Shown: piece by piece, positions 43,951 through 52,787 of the stretch
How the letters are laid out: each line of letters starts with the position of its first letter
Numbering within the stretch: the stretch's first letter is position 1
NCBI GenBank assembly: GCA_020636995.1
Contig: JACJWU010000007.1
Location: 28,928-92,927, forward strand
Direction: 5' to 3'
Length of the DNA stretch: 64,000 nucleotides
Source: Actinomycetota bacterium
GTDB taxonomy: Bacteria; Actinomycetota; Actinomycetes; S36-B12; UBA10799
Program-made: the position numbers and the translations under genes
Notes under the pieces: generated by a model
What the model was told of the DNA's origin: nothing
What the model saw: only the letters and a program-made list of their open reading frames with translations
Databases searched by the model: none

Positions 43951-44011
43951 GTTGAGTGCTGCGCGGTTACCGATCCGCCGGCCCGAAACCCGTAACCATG
44001 CAGCACTCAAC
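43951..44011. repeat. Palindromic repeat family 2, copy 3
   Basis: GTTGAGTGCTGCGCGGTTAC on the left is mirrored by GTAACCATGCAGCACTCAAC on the right, one mismatch per ~20 bases, with ~21 bases between. It is placed 12 bases after the CPBP stop and 25 bases from the hypE stop, so it separates convergent transcripts. It is the least damaged copy of the family. Confidence 0.85.
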
Positions 44012-44036
44012 TGGCATGCGGGGCGCGGCGCAGACC

Positions 44037-45101
44037 TCAGCAGATGCGCGGCAACTGCTCGGCCAGTGGCAGGTCCACGACCCGGGTGCCGCCGATGCCG
44101 GTCTTGGCCACGACCACGCCGGGGTGTTCCTCGACGACCTCCCCGATGATCGCCGCCGCGGGATTCTCCTGCCGCAGCACGTCGAGGGCGAGGTCGGCAT
44201 CATCGGCCCGCACGAACACCACCACCCGCCCCTCGTTGGCCACCAACAGCGGGTCGAGTCCGAGGAAGGCGCAGGCGGCCCGGACATCGTCGGGAACGGG
44301 TACGGCACTCTCCACGATCTGGATCCCCACGTCGGCGGACGCAGCGATCTCGTTGAGGGTGGCCGCGACGCCCCCACGTGTGGGATCCCGCATCATCGAC
44401 ACCTGCGCCCCGGAGTCCAGTAGGCGCCCGACCACGCCGTTCAGCGGCTGGCTGTCGGTCACGATGTCGGACCCGAACTCCAACCCGTCGCGCACACTCA
44501 TCACCGCGATGCCGTGGGCGGCCACCGGACCGGAGACCAGGATGCGATCGCCCGGTCGCACCTGTCCGGGTCCCAGTTCGAGCCCGGGCCGGACCACCCC
44601 GATCCCGGCGGTGTTGATGTAGACCCCGTCACCGTGCCCGGCGTCCACCACCTTCGTGTCTCCGGTCACGATTGAAACCCCGGCCGCTCGCGCTGCGCGT
44701 CCCATGGTCTCGGTGATGACCCCGAGCTCGTCGAGCGGCATCCCCTCCTCGAGGATCAGCCCCACCGAGAGCGCCAGGGGTTCGGCCCCGCTGACCGCGA
44801 GGTCGTTGACCGTGCCGTTGACAGCCAGGTCCCCCACATTCCCGCCGGGAAAGAAGCGGGGACGCACCACGTAGGAATCCGTGGTGAACGCGAGCCGGTT
44901 ACCGCCGGCGTCCAGAACGGCGGCGTCGCCGAGCTGTTCGAGCACCGAAGACAACTCGGCACCACCGAACGACGGGAGGAACAGGTGCCTCACCAACTCC
45001 CCCGACAGCCGGCCGCCTCCACCATGACCCATGACGATGGCGGTCTGATCCCGTAGCGGTAGCGGGCACGTCCAGTTCTCCAGATCCGGACGGTCGGTCA
45101 C
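44037..45101 (-). CDS. hypE: Hydrogenase maturation protein HypE
   Basis: 354 residues, a PurM/ThiL-like fold. N-terminal [23 protein letters not shown]-binding [20 protein letters not shown], and [17 protein letters not shown]. It ends in the conserved PRIC tail, whose Cys carries the thiocyanate made with HypF and delivers cyanide to the active-site iron. GTG start overlaps hypD by 4 bases. It is the last gene of the hydrogenase cluster. Confidence 0.95.
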   Translation of the reverse strand: MTDRPDLENWTCPLPLRDQTAIVMGHGGGGRLSGELVRHLFLPSFGGAELSSVLEQLGDAAVLDAGGNRLAFTTDSYVVRPRFFPGGNVGDLAVNGTVNDLAVSGAEPLALSVGLILEEGMPLDELGVITETMGRAARAAGVSIVTGDTKVVDAGHGDGVYINTAGIGVVRPGLELGPGQVRPGDRILVSGPVAAHGIAVMSVRDGLEFGSDIVTDSQPLNGVVGRLLDSGAQVSMMRDPTRGGVAATLNEIAASADVGIQIVESAVPVPDDVRAACAFLGLDPLLVANEGRVVVFVRADDADLALDVLRQENPAAAIIGEVVEEHPGVVVAKTGIGGTRVVDLPLAEQLPRIC

Positions 45102-46195
45102 ACCGACACCTCCAGGCGGCGGAACTGGTAGTAGGCCGCGCACGCTCCTTCGCTGGACACCATCGGCGCACCCAGGGGCGTGCGGGGCGTGCATTCCTTG
45201 CCGAACGCCGCGCACTGATTCGGCTTGATCAAACCCTGCAGGACCTCCCCCGACCGGCACAGCGGCGACTCCATGGTGGTGATGTCCAGCACCTCGAAGC
45301 GCTTCTCGGCGTCGTAGTCGGCGTAGTGGGCGTTGAGCCGCCATCCAGATTGCGGGATCATCCCGATCCCGCGCCATTGCCGGTCGCAGGTCTCGAAGAC
45401 CTCACCCACCACCTGCTGGGCCACGGGATTGCCTTGCGGCTGGACAGCACGCGGATAGGCGTTGTCCAACTGCGCCTGCCCGGCCTCCAACTGCAGGACC
45501 ACACGGCGGATCCCCTCGAGCACGTCCAGCGGCTCGAACCCGGTCGCGACGATCGGCACCTGGTATTCCTCGACCAGCGGTTCGTACTCCGACAGACCCA
45601 TCACCGTGCAGACGTGGCCCGCTGCCAGGAATCCCTGCACACGACGAGTGGGCGAGTCCATGATGGCCCGGATCGCCGGGGGCACCAGGACGTGTGAGAC
45701 AAGCAGGGAGAAGTTGGTGATGCCCTGCTGCTTGGCGAGTTTGACGGTCATCGCATTCGCTGGCGCGGTGGTCTCGAAGCCCACGCCGAAGAACACCACC
45801 TGTTTGTCCGGGTTCTGCTGCGCGATGCGCACGGCATCCAGCGGGGAGTAGACGATGCGGATGTCACCGCCGCGACTCTTGATCCGGAACAGGTCGTCGG
45901 TCGAGCCGGGGACGCGGATCATGTCGCCGAAGGAGCAGAAGATGACGTCGGGTCGCGCCGCGATGGCCAGCGCCCGGTCGATGGTCTCCAGGGGTGTTAC
46001 GCAGACCGGGCAGCCTGGCCCATGGATGAGTTCGATGCTGTCGGGGAGCAACTGATCGATGCCGTTACGGATGATCGTGTGGGTCTGACCGCCGCAGACC
46101 TCCATCAGGGCCCACCGCGAAGTGGTGCTGGCAGCGATGTCGTCGAGCAGGCGCTTGGCCAACTCTGCATCGCCGAACTCGTCGAGGTACTTCAC
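45098..46195 (-). CDS. hypD: Hydrogenase maturation protein HypD
   Basis: 365 residues, normal length. It has the iron-binding [42 protein letters not shown] and the C-terminal cluster cysteines [20 protein letters not shown] followed by ECTPR. Together with HypC it assembles the Fe(CN)2CO unit. GTG start overlapping hypC by 4 bases; overlaps hypE by 4. Confidence 0.95.
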   Translation of the reverse strand: MKYLDEFGDAELAKRLLDDIAASTTSRWALMEVCGGQTHTIIRNGIDQLLPDSIELIHGPGCPVCVTPLETIDRALAIAARPDVIFCSFGDMIRVPGSTDDLFRIKSRGGDIRIVYSPLDAVRIAQQNPDKQVVFFGVGFETTAPANAMTVKLAKQQGITNFSLLVSHVLVPPAIRAIMDSPTRRVQGFLAAGHVCTVMGLSEYEPLVEEYQVPIVATGFEPLDVLEGIRRVVLQLEAGQAQLDNAYPRAVQPQGNPVAQQVVGEVFETCDRQWRGIGMIPQSGWRLNAHYADYDAEKRFEVLDITTMESPLCRSGEVLQGLIKPNQCAAFGKECTPRTPLGAPMVSSEGACAAYYQFRRLEVSV

Positions 46196-46452
46196 CGCGG
46201 GTCCACGGTGATGCCCAACTCCTCGTCGAGGAGGCCGACACTCTTGAACAACTCCAGGGTCTCCAGCGCGGAGGCCTCATCCAGTTTCGTCAGCGCGAAG
46301 CCGACGTGCACGATCGTGTAGTCACCCACCACCACGTCGGGCACGTACGCGAGGCACACCTCTTTGCGCACGCCACCGAAATCAACTGTCGCCATGCGGG
46401 TGCCATCGGCATCCCATACCTGTTCAACCTTGCCCGGCACACCCAAACACAT
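46192..46452 (-). CDS. hypC: Hydrogenase maturation chaperone HypC
   Basis: 86 residues starting [11 protein letters not shown], whose Cys2 binds the Fe(CN)2CO group with HypD. An OB-fold follows ([39 protein letters not shown]). It is separated from hypF by 166 bases containing an inverted repeat, the only sizeable break in the cluster, so hypCDE may have its own promoter or be attenuated. Confidence 0.95.
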   Translation of the reverse strand: MCLGVPGKVEQVWDADGTRMATVDFGGVRKEVCLAYVPDVVVGDYTIVHVGFALTKLDEASALETLELFKSVGLLDEELGITVDPR

Positions 46453-46548
46453 GCCGCTCACAGTACCTGTTGAGGTGCGGATTCGCTGGGGTCGAAACGA
46501 CGCCGCGGACAAAGCGGACCAACCCGACGAGCCTCGGGCACCACAGCG

Positions 46549-46627
46549 CATCCGTGAGCACTCTGCAAATCCGGGAGCGTCCCCGCATCGCCAAACCGCT
46601 AACGGATGTCGGGAGTGCTCACGGATG
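46549..46627. repeat. Inverted repeat spanning the hypF stop
   Basis: CATCCGTGAGCACTC (46549-46563) and GAGTGCTCACGGATG (46613-46627) are perfect 15-base inverted arms 49 bases apart. The right arm contains the hypF stop codon (46619-46621). In RNA this would form a long stem around the 3' end of hypF. It may attenuate or process the transcript before hypC. Confidence 0.8.
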
Positions 46628-48856
46628 TCCAGCCGCACCGGCCACACAGACCTGACCCAACGCCAACCCCCCGTCGTTGGGCGGCACGACCCGGTGGGTC
46701 AACACTGTGAAGCCGGCCTCCCGCAGACCTCGCACGCACGCGGCGGACAACACTGCGTTCGCGAACACCCCACCAGTGAGACCGACGGTTGTGACCAGGC
46801 GCTCCCGCGCGACCTCCCGCACCGCCTCCACCACGGCGTCCGCGAGCCCGGAATGAAAGGCCGCCGCCGACTGCTCCACCGGGACCCCGGCCCGGTGAGC
46901 GCTCACCGCTGCACCGATCCAGCCCGACGGGTCGATGATGACCTCCCCACCGTCCACCTCGACCGGACTGGTCCATGGTGTCGCGGTCACACCCTCGGCC
47001 AGCGCCTCGAGTTCGATCGCCGCTTGTGCTTCGTAGTCCACGGCCTGCCGCACGTCGAGCAGGGCGGCCACGGCGTCGAACAGCCGCCCCACGCTCGTGG
47101 TGGGTGTGCAATGCGAACCCGATCTCAGCATCCCCTTGAGCAGTCGAAGATCGCCCCGATCTAAGGCCCGACCCGGGGCGGAGTCGCCGAGGTCCAGACC
47201 AGCGGCGTGCAGGTGCGCCACGCCGACCCGACCCGGGTAGCGCACCGCGGCGTCGCCGCCGGGCAGCGAGATCGGGCGCAGATGTCCCACCCGCTCGACG
47301 CTGCCGTACGAGCCGAGGAGCAACTCGCCACCCCAGATCGTCCCGTCTGTTCCGTAGCCGGTTCCGTCGAAGACAACGCCCAACACCGGCTCGCCCGCCG
47401 GGACCGCATGCTCGGCCAACAGGGAGGCCAGGTGCGCGTGGTGGTGCTGAACGGTCATGTGCGGGATCCCTCGCTCGGCGGCGAACTCCGCAGCCCACCG
47501 TCGCGACAGATACCCGGGGTGCGCGTCGCTCACGACCAACTCCGGCTCGATCCGCTGCAGATCGCTCAGGATGGCCACCGACCGCCGGAGCATCTGCAGC
47601 GTTTCCAGGTTCTCCACATCCCCGATGTGCTGACTGAGCCACGCCGTGTGGCGGTGGGCGACGGCGGCAGCGGCCTTGATCTCCCCACCGACAGCGATCA
47701 TCGGTGGGACCGCCATCGGGAGGCTCAGCGGCTGCGGCACGTAGCCGCGACTGCGCCGAACGGGCTGCATCACTCCATCCACCTGTCGGACCACCGAATC
47801 GTCACAACTGACCTGGATGACGCGGTTGTGGTGGCAGAACACGTCGGCGATGCCGGTGAGCCGCTGCTCGGCCTCGTCCACGGCGATACAGATCGGTTCG
47901 TCCGACACGTTGCCGCTGGTCATCACCAGGACCGGCGGCGCCCCGGCGTCGAACAGCAGATGGTGCAGAGGCGCATACGGCAGCATCACGCCGATGAAGC
48001 GGTTGCCCGGAGCGATCGCTTCCTGCAACCGCTGATCCCGGGAACCCGCCAGCACGATCGGGCGGGCCGGTGTCTGCAGCACACGTTCGTCATCGGGATC
48101 CAGGCGGGCAACGGAATTGGCGGTGGGCAGGTCCGCCACCATGACGGCGAACGGCTTGTCGCCTCTCGCCTTGCGCTCGCGCAGCCGGGACACGACCTGC
48201 TCATCCCGGGCGTCACACGCGAGGTGGTACCCGCCGACACCCTTGATGGCCACGATCCGGCCGGTCGACAGCGCTTCGACGACCTCGGGTACGGACATCG
48301 AGAGTTGAGGCCCACAGTCCGCGCATGCCGTGGGCTGTGCGTGATACCTGCGGCTGCGTGGGTCCCGGTACTCGGCCTCGCAGAGCGGGCACAACGGAAA
48401 GGCCGCCATCGAGGTGTTCGCCCGGTCGTACGGCAGACCGACGACCATGGTGAACCGAGGCCCGCAGTTGGTGCAGGCGATGAACGGGTACCCGAATCGA
48501 CGGTCGGCGCGATCTCGCATCTCCGCCAGGCAATCCGCGCAGACCGCAGTATCCGGCGGGATGGATGTGGACGCCGCCCCGTCGGCCACCTCACTGGCCA
48601 CGATCAGGAAGCCGGCCTCCTCGCGCTCATCGATCTCGGTGACGTCGATCCTCTCGACCGTGGCCATGGGCGGGGCGTCGGTGCGCAGTCGCCGCAGGAA
48701 CTGATCGATGCCGTCCCCCTGCACTTCGATGAAGACCCCGTGGACGTCGTTACCAACGATCCCGGACAGGCCGAGGTCCTCGGCCAGACCGAACACGAAG
48801 GGACGGAAACCCACACCCTGCACGGTGCCGGTGACTCGCACGGCACACCGCCGCAT
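46619..48856 (-). CDS. hypF: Carbamoyltransferase HypF
   Basis: 745 residues, full length. Domains in order: acylphosphatase-like (VTGTVQGVGFRPFVFGLAED), two zinc fingers (CADCLAEM..CTNCGPRF and CPLCEAEY..CADCGPQL), YrdC-like (IKGVGGYHLACDA, VMLPYAPLHHLL) and Kae1-like (QHHHAHLASLLAEH, GVVFDGTGYGTDGTIWGGEL). It makes the carbamoyl group for HypE from carbamoyl phosphate. It starts ATG overlapping the NHL gene stop by one base (TGATG). Confidence 0.95.
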   Translation of the reverse strand: MRRCAVRVTGTVQGVGFRPFVFGLAEDLGLSGIVGNDVHGVFIEVQGDGIDQFLRRLRTDAPPMATVERIDVTEIDEREEAGFLIVASEVADGAASTSIPPDTAVCADCLAEMRDRADRRFGYPFIACTNCGPRFTMVVGLPYDRANTSMAAFPLCPLCEAEYRDPRSRRYHAQPTACADCGPQLSMSVPEVVEALSTGRIVAIKGVGGYHLACDARDEQVVSRLRERKARGDKPFAVMVADLPTANSVARLDPDDERVLQTPARPIVLAGSRDQRLQEAIAPGNRFIGVMLPYAPLHHLLFDAGAPPVLVMTSGNVSDEPICIAVDEAEQRLTGIADVFCHHNRVIQVSCDDSVVRQVDGVMQPVRRSRGYVPQPLSLPMAVPPMIAVGGEIKAAAAVAHRHTAWLSQHIGDVENLETLQMLRRSVAILSDLQRIEPELVVSDAHPGYLSRRWAAEFAAERGIPHMTVQHHHAHLASLLAEHAVPAGEPVLGVVFDGTGYGTDGTIWGGELLLGSYGSVERVGHLRPISLPGGDAAVRYPGRVGVAHLHAAGLDLGDSAPGRALDRGDLRLLKGMLRSGSHCTPTTSVGRLFDAVAALLDVRQAVDYEAQAAIELEALAEGVTATPWTSPVEVDGGEVIIDPSGWIGAAVSAHRAGVPVEQSAAAFHSGLADAVVEAVREVARERLVTTVGLTGGVFANAVLSAACVRGLREAGFTVLTHRVVPPNDGGLALGQVCVAGAAGHP

Positions 48857-49980
48857 CAATCCACCTGCCAGAAGACCACGCGGTTGTTGCCCGAGTCCGC
48901 CACGGCCAGTAGGTCCCCGGCCAGGCTCAGCCCGTACGGCCAGCACAACGAGTCGTCGGCCACCGCGTCCCAGCGGTTCTCACCGTTCGCGTCGAGGTCG
49001 GCCTGCCCGAGAACGGTGTCCGCAGGCACCCCCGCGCCATGGCGGGGCAACCCGTGCCACAGCAGAACGCGGTTGTTGGAGGTGTCGGCGACGATCAGAC
49101 GTTTCTCGTCACCGACCACGGCGTAGGGGAAACGGAGCCGATGCGGGCCTTGCGGTCGGTTCTTGAACTCGTCGGCGATGTCCGCGCTCTGCTGGCCGAG
49201 GACCAGCTCGGCATTCGGAGATCCCGGCGGCGAGAATCCCAGCACCCGATGATCGCCGGCATCTGCCACGTAGAGCGTCCGGTCATCCCCACACAGCGCG
49301 TGCGGCCAGCGGAAGGTGGCATCCCCGAGCTCCCCGCTGTTGTCCTCCCGAGCCGCGGGATCGGCCTGGCCCAGCAGGATGTCGGCCGCGCGACCGTCCA
49401 GTGGCAGGCCACCACGCCACCCCAGCACCCGACGGTTGCCGGTGTCCGCGACCCAGAACACTCCGGCCACCAGCGCGAAGCCGAACGGCCAGTACAGCGT
49501 GTCCAGGTCGGGGTCGCCGCCCCGGTTCGGCTCGACCGCGGTGGCATCGGCCTGGCCGATGATGTGATCCGGCGGCAGGAAGCTCTGGTCGGGGACCCCG
49601 TCCCACACAAGTAGCCGATGATGCCAGGCGTCGGCTACAACGAGGTGCCCGTCGACGACCCCGACGCCGGTCGGGAGATACATCCCCCGCCGCGTATCGC
49701 CGCTGCCGGCAGCCGGGCCCTCGGAGAGGAAGTCCCCATGGCCGAGCACGACGTCGGCTTCCGCGCCGTCTTCCTGGGGAAAGGTGTGCCAGATGAGCGC
49801 CCGGTGATTGCCCGAGTCCGCGACGACCACACGCTCACCATCGGTCCAGACTCCCCGCGGTGAGTACATGTGGGAAGCGGTCGGCGAGGCATCGGGCAGC
49901 GCCAACCCGCCTGGAGCCTCCGCGCCGAGCCGACGCACCGGCCCCGCCGACGTGCCCTGGGCCCGATAGGCGTGGATCAC
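48856..49980 (-). CDS. NHL-repeat beta-propeller protein of the hydrogenase cluster
   Basis: 374 residues made of about six NHL-type blades, each with VVVADSGNHRALIWHT-like sequence (LVVADAWHHRLLVW, FWVADTGNRRVLGW, LYVADAGDHRVLGF, LIVADTSNNRVLLW, LAVADSGNNRVVFW) and intervening VLGQADxxx segments. No signal peptide. Such proteins accompany group 1h hydrogenases; the role may be a scaffold for assembly. GTG start overlaps the NifU-like gene by 4 bases. Confidence 0.87.
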   Translation of the reverse strand: MIHAYRAQGTSAGPVRRLGAEAPGGLALPDASPTASHMYSPRGVWTDGERVVVADSGNHRALIWHTFPQEDGAEADVVLGHGDFLSEGPAAGSGDTRRGMYLPTGVGVVDGHLVVADAWHHRLLVWDGVPDQSFLPPDHIIGQADATAVEPNRGGDPDLDTLYWPFGFALVAGVFWVADTGNRRVLGWRGGLPLDGRAADILLGQADPAAREDNSGELGDATFRWPHALCGDDRTLYVADAGDHRVLGFSPPGSPNAELVLGQQSADIADEFKNRPQGPHRLRFPYAVVGDEKRLIVADTSNNRVLLWHGLPRHGAGVPADTVLGQADLDANGENRWDAVADDSLCWPYGLSLAGDLLAVADSGNNRVVFWQVD

Positions 49981-50492
49981 GGAGGACCCACTCGCAGGGT
50001 GTCCACCGCGACGAACGCGGTCGAGGGCTCGTCCGCCACCTCGACGACCTCACGCAAACCCGTCACCCGCTGCTTCAGCACGCCCATGATCTCGTCCTTG
50101 GTCTGCTGGTCCGGTGCGCTGCATCCGCTCGGGAACTTCACGTAGGCGATGTCGTCGCGCACCTCCTCCACACTCATGTCGATGGAGCTGGCGATGAGGT
50201 GGGGGCGGATCTGCTCGAACACCTGCAGGACATCCAACGTGCGATCCGTGCGGATGATGCCATGCGAGACGAACAGGGCCATGACCTCAGGGTGCTCCAC
50301 CGCTTCGTAGAGCACCTCACCTCCGCGTTCGTCCTCGCGCAACATCTGCACCAGGGTGATCAGCCCACGCCGGTTGAATTCGGTGATCGCCTCGATGGTC
50401 TCGCGCAGCAGCGTCTGCGTGGATTCATCGCTGTGAGAGACCTGGTCGCGCAACTGATCCACGCGAGCGGCGAGTTCGTCGAAGGATTCCAT
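49977..50492 (-). CDS. NifU-like domain protein of the hydrogenase cluster
   Basis: 171 residues. The first ~85 are helical. From about 86 there is a NifU-C-like region (VFEQIRPHLIASSIDMSVEE, VKFPSGCSAPDQQTKDEIMG), with only one Cys where the true scaffold has CxxC. It probably lost or changed the Fe-S transfer site; a role in delivering or sensing Fe-S for the small subunit is inferred from position. It sits 10 bases after the 117-residue gene. Confidence 0.75.
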   Translation of the reverse strand: MESFDELAARVDQLRDQVSHSDESTQTLLRETIEAITEFNRRGLITLVQMLREDERGGEVLYEAVEHPEVMALFVSHGIIRTDRTLDVLQVFEQIRPHLIASSIDMSVEEVRDDIAYVKFPSGCSAPDQQTKDEIMGVLKQRVTGLREVVEVADEPSTAFVAVDTLRVGPP

Positions 50493-50502
50493 GGGTTCCT
50501 GC

Positions 50503-50856
50503 CTAGGAGTAGATCTGTTGCTGCTGGATGACCTGGGAGGTCTGCACGGTCAGGACATCGGCGAAGGCGGCCCGTGCGAGACGTGACAGGACCTCTGGGA
50601 CGGAGCCACCTGGGTCCTCGGGAAGGGTTCGCCGATCCAGCGCCTCGAGCACCACGCAACTGCCCGCGACGTCCTCCAGGAGGTTCTCGGCGAAGAACGC
50701 GGATACGAAGTCGGCGCGGCCGAGCGCATCCGGATCCTCGGCCAGAACTTTCAGCGCCGCCTCGGGACCACCCGCTCGGTACACGCACCGCTCAGCGAAG
50801 TTGCCTGCCGCCTCGCGCAGCAGCGCGTCGAAGTACTGCCGAAGGTAGACCTCCAT
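50503..50856 (-). CDS. Hydrogenase-cluster protein of unknown function, 117 residues
   Basis: Helical, acidic protein (MEVYLRQYFDALLREAAGNF ... LLEDVAGSCVVLEALDRRTL) ending in a Gln-rich tail IQQQQIYS. It overlaps the TPR gene stop with its ATG (TGATG) and precedes the NifU-like gene. No recognised family. Its place in the cluster implies a role in assembly or association of the hydrogenase. Confidence 0.75.
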   Translation of the reverse strand: MEVYLRQYFDALLREAAGNFAERCVYRAGGPEAALKVLAEDPDALGRADFVSAFFAENLLEDVAGSCVVLEALDRRTLPEDPGGSVPEVLSRLARAAFADVLTVQTSQVIQQQQIYS

Positions 50857-52073
50857 CAGGTTCCCGTCCCGGCGGTGGCGGCGTCATCGAGGCCCGCCAG
50901 GATCTGGTCCACCGTGGCCGCGGAGTCGGCGTCACCGGCCTGCGCGAACAACGACCTCGCCTGCTCGAGGCGTGCCCGGGCGTCGTCGAACACGCCGAGG
51001 TGGCCAAGGGCATTGCCCTGGTTGGAGAGGATGCGGGCGTACCCGACCGGATCCGACTGCGGATCGCGCTGCTGCAGCACCTCTTCGTACAACTGCACCG
51101 CCTCGTCGAGGTTCTGTTCCTGGTGGGCGCTCGGCAGGTATTGCAGAGCGTTCGCGAGGTTGACTTGCGCAGATGCCCATTGCGCGGGATGGGTCTGTGG
51201 GGTGTACACGCGCAACGCCGCCCGCAGTGCGTTCACTGCGACTCCGAGCCGGAGGCGGTCCCCCTGGTCGGACATCGGCATCACCAGGTAGGCCAGTGCG
51301 AGTTGCTGGTTGCAGATGGCGAACAACTCCGGGTGGGTCTCCTCCCGGAAGATCTTCGTGGCCTCCGTGAGATCACCCACGACTGCCAGTAAGGCACCCC
51401 GCTCGTCTCCCGCGAGTTGTTGACGTGCCAGCGCCCGGGTCATCTGCAGATGGGCACGCAATTCCCGATCTGCGGTCAACGGCAGGGTCTGCAGTGCCAC
51501 GTCGGAGACCAGAGCGGCGGAGGCGTAGTCCCCCGCGTCCGCGAGGACCTGGGCCAGGGTCAGACGCAAGGTCGCGGCGAGGATCGGACTGCACGAACTC
51601 GCCGCGTCAACGGCTGCTCGCAGTTCCCGCTCCGCGCCCGCCACGTCGTGGACCTCGAGTGCGGCAGAAGCCCGGGCGCTGCGGACCATGGCCGCCACCT
51701 CATCGGTCAGGCCGTCGACCGCCGGCGGGGTGTCGATCTGCCCGATGGAGTAGCGGGCGGTCGCCACCAGGGCGGCGAGGTCACCAGTGGTCTGTTCGGC
51801 GAGAGCCTCCCACACGCCCTCACCGCCGACGAGCACCGCACGGTTGTAGCGGGCGACGAGATCGTCTCCGGGCACCGTGTCCGCGGCCACGCCCGGATCA
51901 CCGGTCAACCCGATCTCGTAGAAGCGCAGCGACTCGGGCCATTGCTCGGGGACACCACCGGCGAGGATCTCGCCTGCCACCTCAGCGGCCTCCGGGACAT
52001 CAGGCAGGAGCAGCAGTCCGGCGGGCCAAGGCAGCACCCCCAGCGGCTGCGGTCGCGGGCCGGGCAGGTCCAT
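50856..52073 (-). CDS. TPR protein of the hydrogenase cluster
   Basis: 405 residues. N-terminal ~90 residues are unassigned; then several TPR-like helical hairpins: ARASAALEVHDVAGAERELR, LAQVLADAGDYASAALVSDV, AQVNLANALQYLPSAHQEQN and ILSNQGNALGHLGVFDDARA. ATG 52073 follows GGAGGAACCGTG. TPR proteins commonly flank actinobacterial hydrogenase genes and probably help assembly. Confidence 0.82.
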   Translation of the reverse strand: MDLPGPRPQPLGVLPWPAGLLLLPDVPEAAEVAGEILAGGVPEQWPESLRFYEIGLTGDPGVAADTVPGDDLVARYNRAVLVGGEGVWEALAEQTTGDLAALVATARYSIGQIDTPPAVDGLTDEVAAMVRSARASAALEVHDVAGAERELRAAVDAASSCSPILAATLRLTLAQVLADAGDYASAALVSDVALQTLPLTADRELRAHLQMTRALARQQLAGDERGALLAVVGDLTEATKIFREETHPELFAICNQQLALAYLVMPMSDQGDRLRLGVAVNALRAALRVYTPQTHPAQWASAQVNLANALQYLPSAHQEQNLDEAVQLYEEVLQQRDPQSDPVGYARILSNQGNALGHLGVFDDARARLEQARSLFAQAGDADSAATVDQILAGLDDAATAGTGT

Positions 52074-52089
52074 CACGGTTCCTCCAGGG

Positions 52090-52311
52090 TCAGATCCCCT
52101 CCGGCATCGCCGGGGGGATGTGTCGGCGGGCATTGCGTTCGATGATCCTCGCAGCGTGGGTGGCACGACGCTCGTCGTGATACTCGCCGACGCGCCGGCG
52201 AACGGCACCGGACTCCAGGACCACGTTCAGATACACGATCCACCGTCCGGACTCCTCGACGACCTCGGCATCCGCGGACAGGGCCTCTTCCGGGAAGGGA
52301 CGGTCGGCCAA
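52090..52311 (-). CDS. Small hydrogenase-cluster protein, 73 residues
   Basis: TTG start immediately after the maturation-protease stop. Sequence RWIVYLNVVLESGAVRRRVG followed by YHDERRATHAARIIERNARR suggests a small alpha/beta protein with a basic helix. The last residues reach within 16 bases of the TPR gene. No known family; it is kept because it fits the tight operon spacing. Confidence 0.65.
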   Translation of the reverse strand: MADRPFPEEALSADAEVVEESGRWIVYLNVVLESGAVRRRVGEYHDERRATHAARIIERNARRHIPPAMPEGI

Positions 52312-52782
52312 TCAGCTCACCGCCGCGAGGTCGTCGGTGATCGCGTCGGCGATGCGCTGCACTGCGGCCTCCACCGTCGGCGTCAATGGCTCGCCGGCAC
52401 CGAAGGACTCCCCCTCGACCAGATACACAGTGACCTCGTCGGGGTACTCGTCCTTGAGAAGCCATTGGGCGAAGCCCAGTGCCTGATCCCACCGGAAGCG
52501 GTGAAGATTGCCGTCCGGAGGTCGCAGGTCGGTCAACTCTGAACCCGGCACCTTGTGCACGGTACCCGGGTCAACCCCGATGCGCGAGGCATCCACCACG
52601 ATCACCCTCTGCGCGCCGCGCATCGCGAAGGCCACATCCATGCCGGCGGTGCCGCCGTCGATCAGGCGCACCCCTTCCGGCAGGGCGCGGTCGGCCAGCA
52701 GCCTCACCAGCACCGGACCGGCAGCGTCGTCCCCACGGATGAGGTTGCCGCACCCCACGACGACCGTGTGGGTGTTCGACAA
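52312..52782 (-). CDS. [NiFe]-hydrogenase maturation protease
   Basis: 156 residues, HycI/HyaD (M52) family: GCGNLIRGDDAAGPVLVRLL with the nickel-probing Asp, RLIDGGTAGMDVAFAM and VIVVDASRIG. It clips the C-terminal tail of the large subunit after nickel insertion. TTG start at 52782, with GGAGG 9 bases upstream inside the large-subunit 3' end. The tail to be removed is visible in the neighbouring hhyL product. Confidence 0.87.
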   Translation of the reverse strand: MSNTHTVVVGCGNLIRGDDAAGPVLVRLLADRALPEGVRLIDGGTAGMDVAFAMRGAQRVIVVDASRIGVDPGTVHKVPGSELTDLRPPDGNLHRFRWDQALGFAQWLLKDEYPDEVTVYLVEGESFGAGEPLTPTVEAAVQRIADAITDDLAAVS

Positions 52783-52787
52783 GTGGG

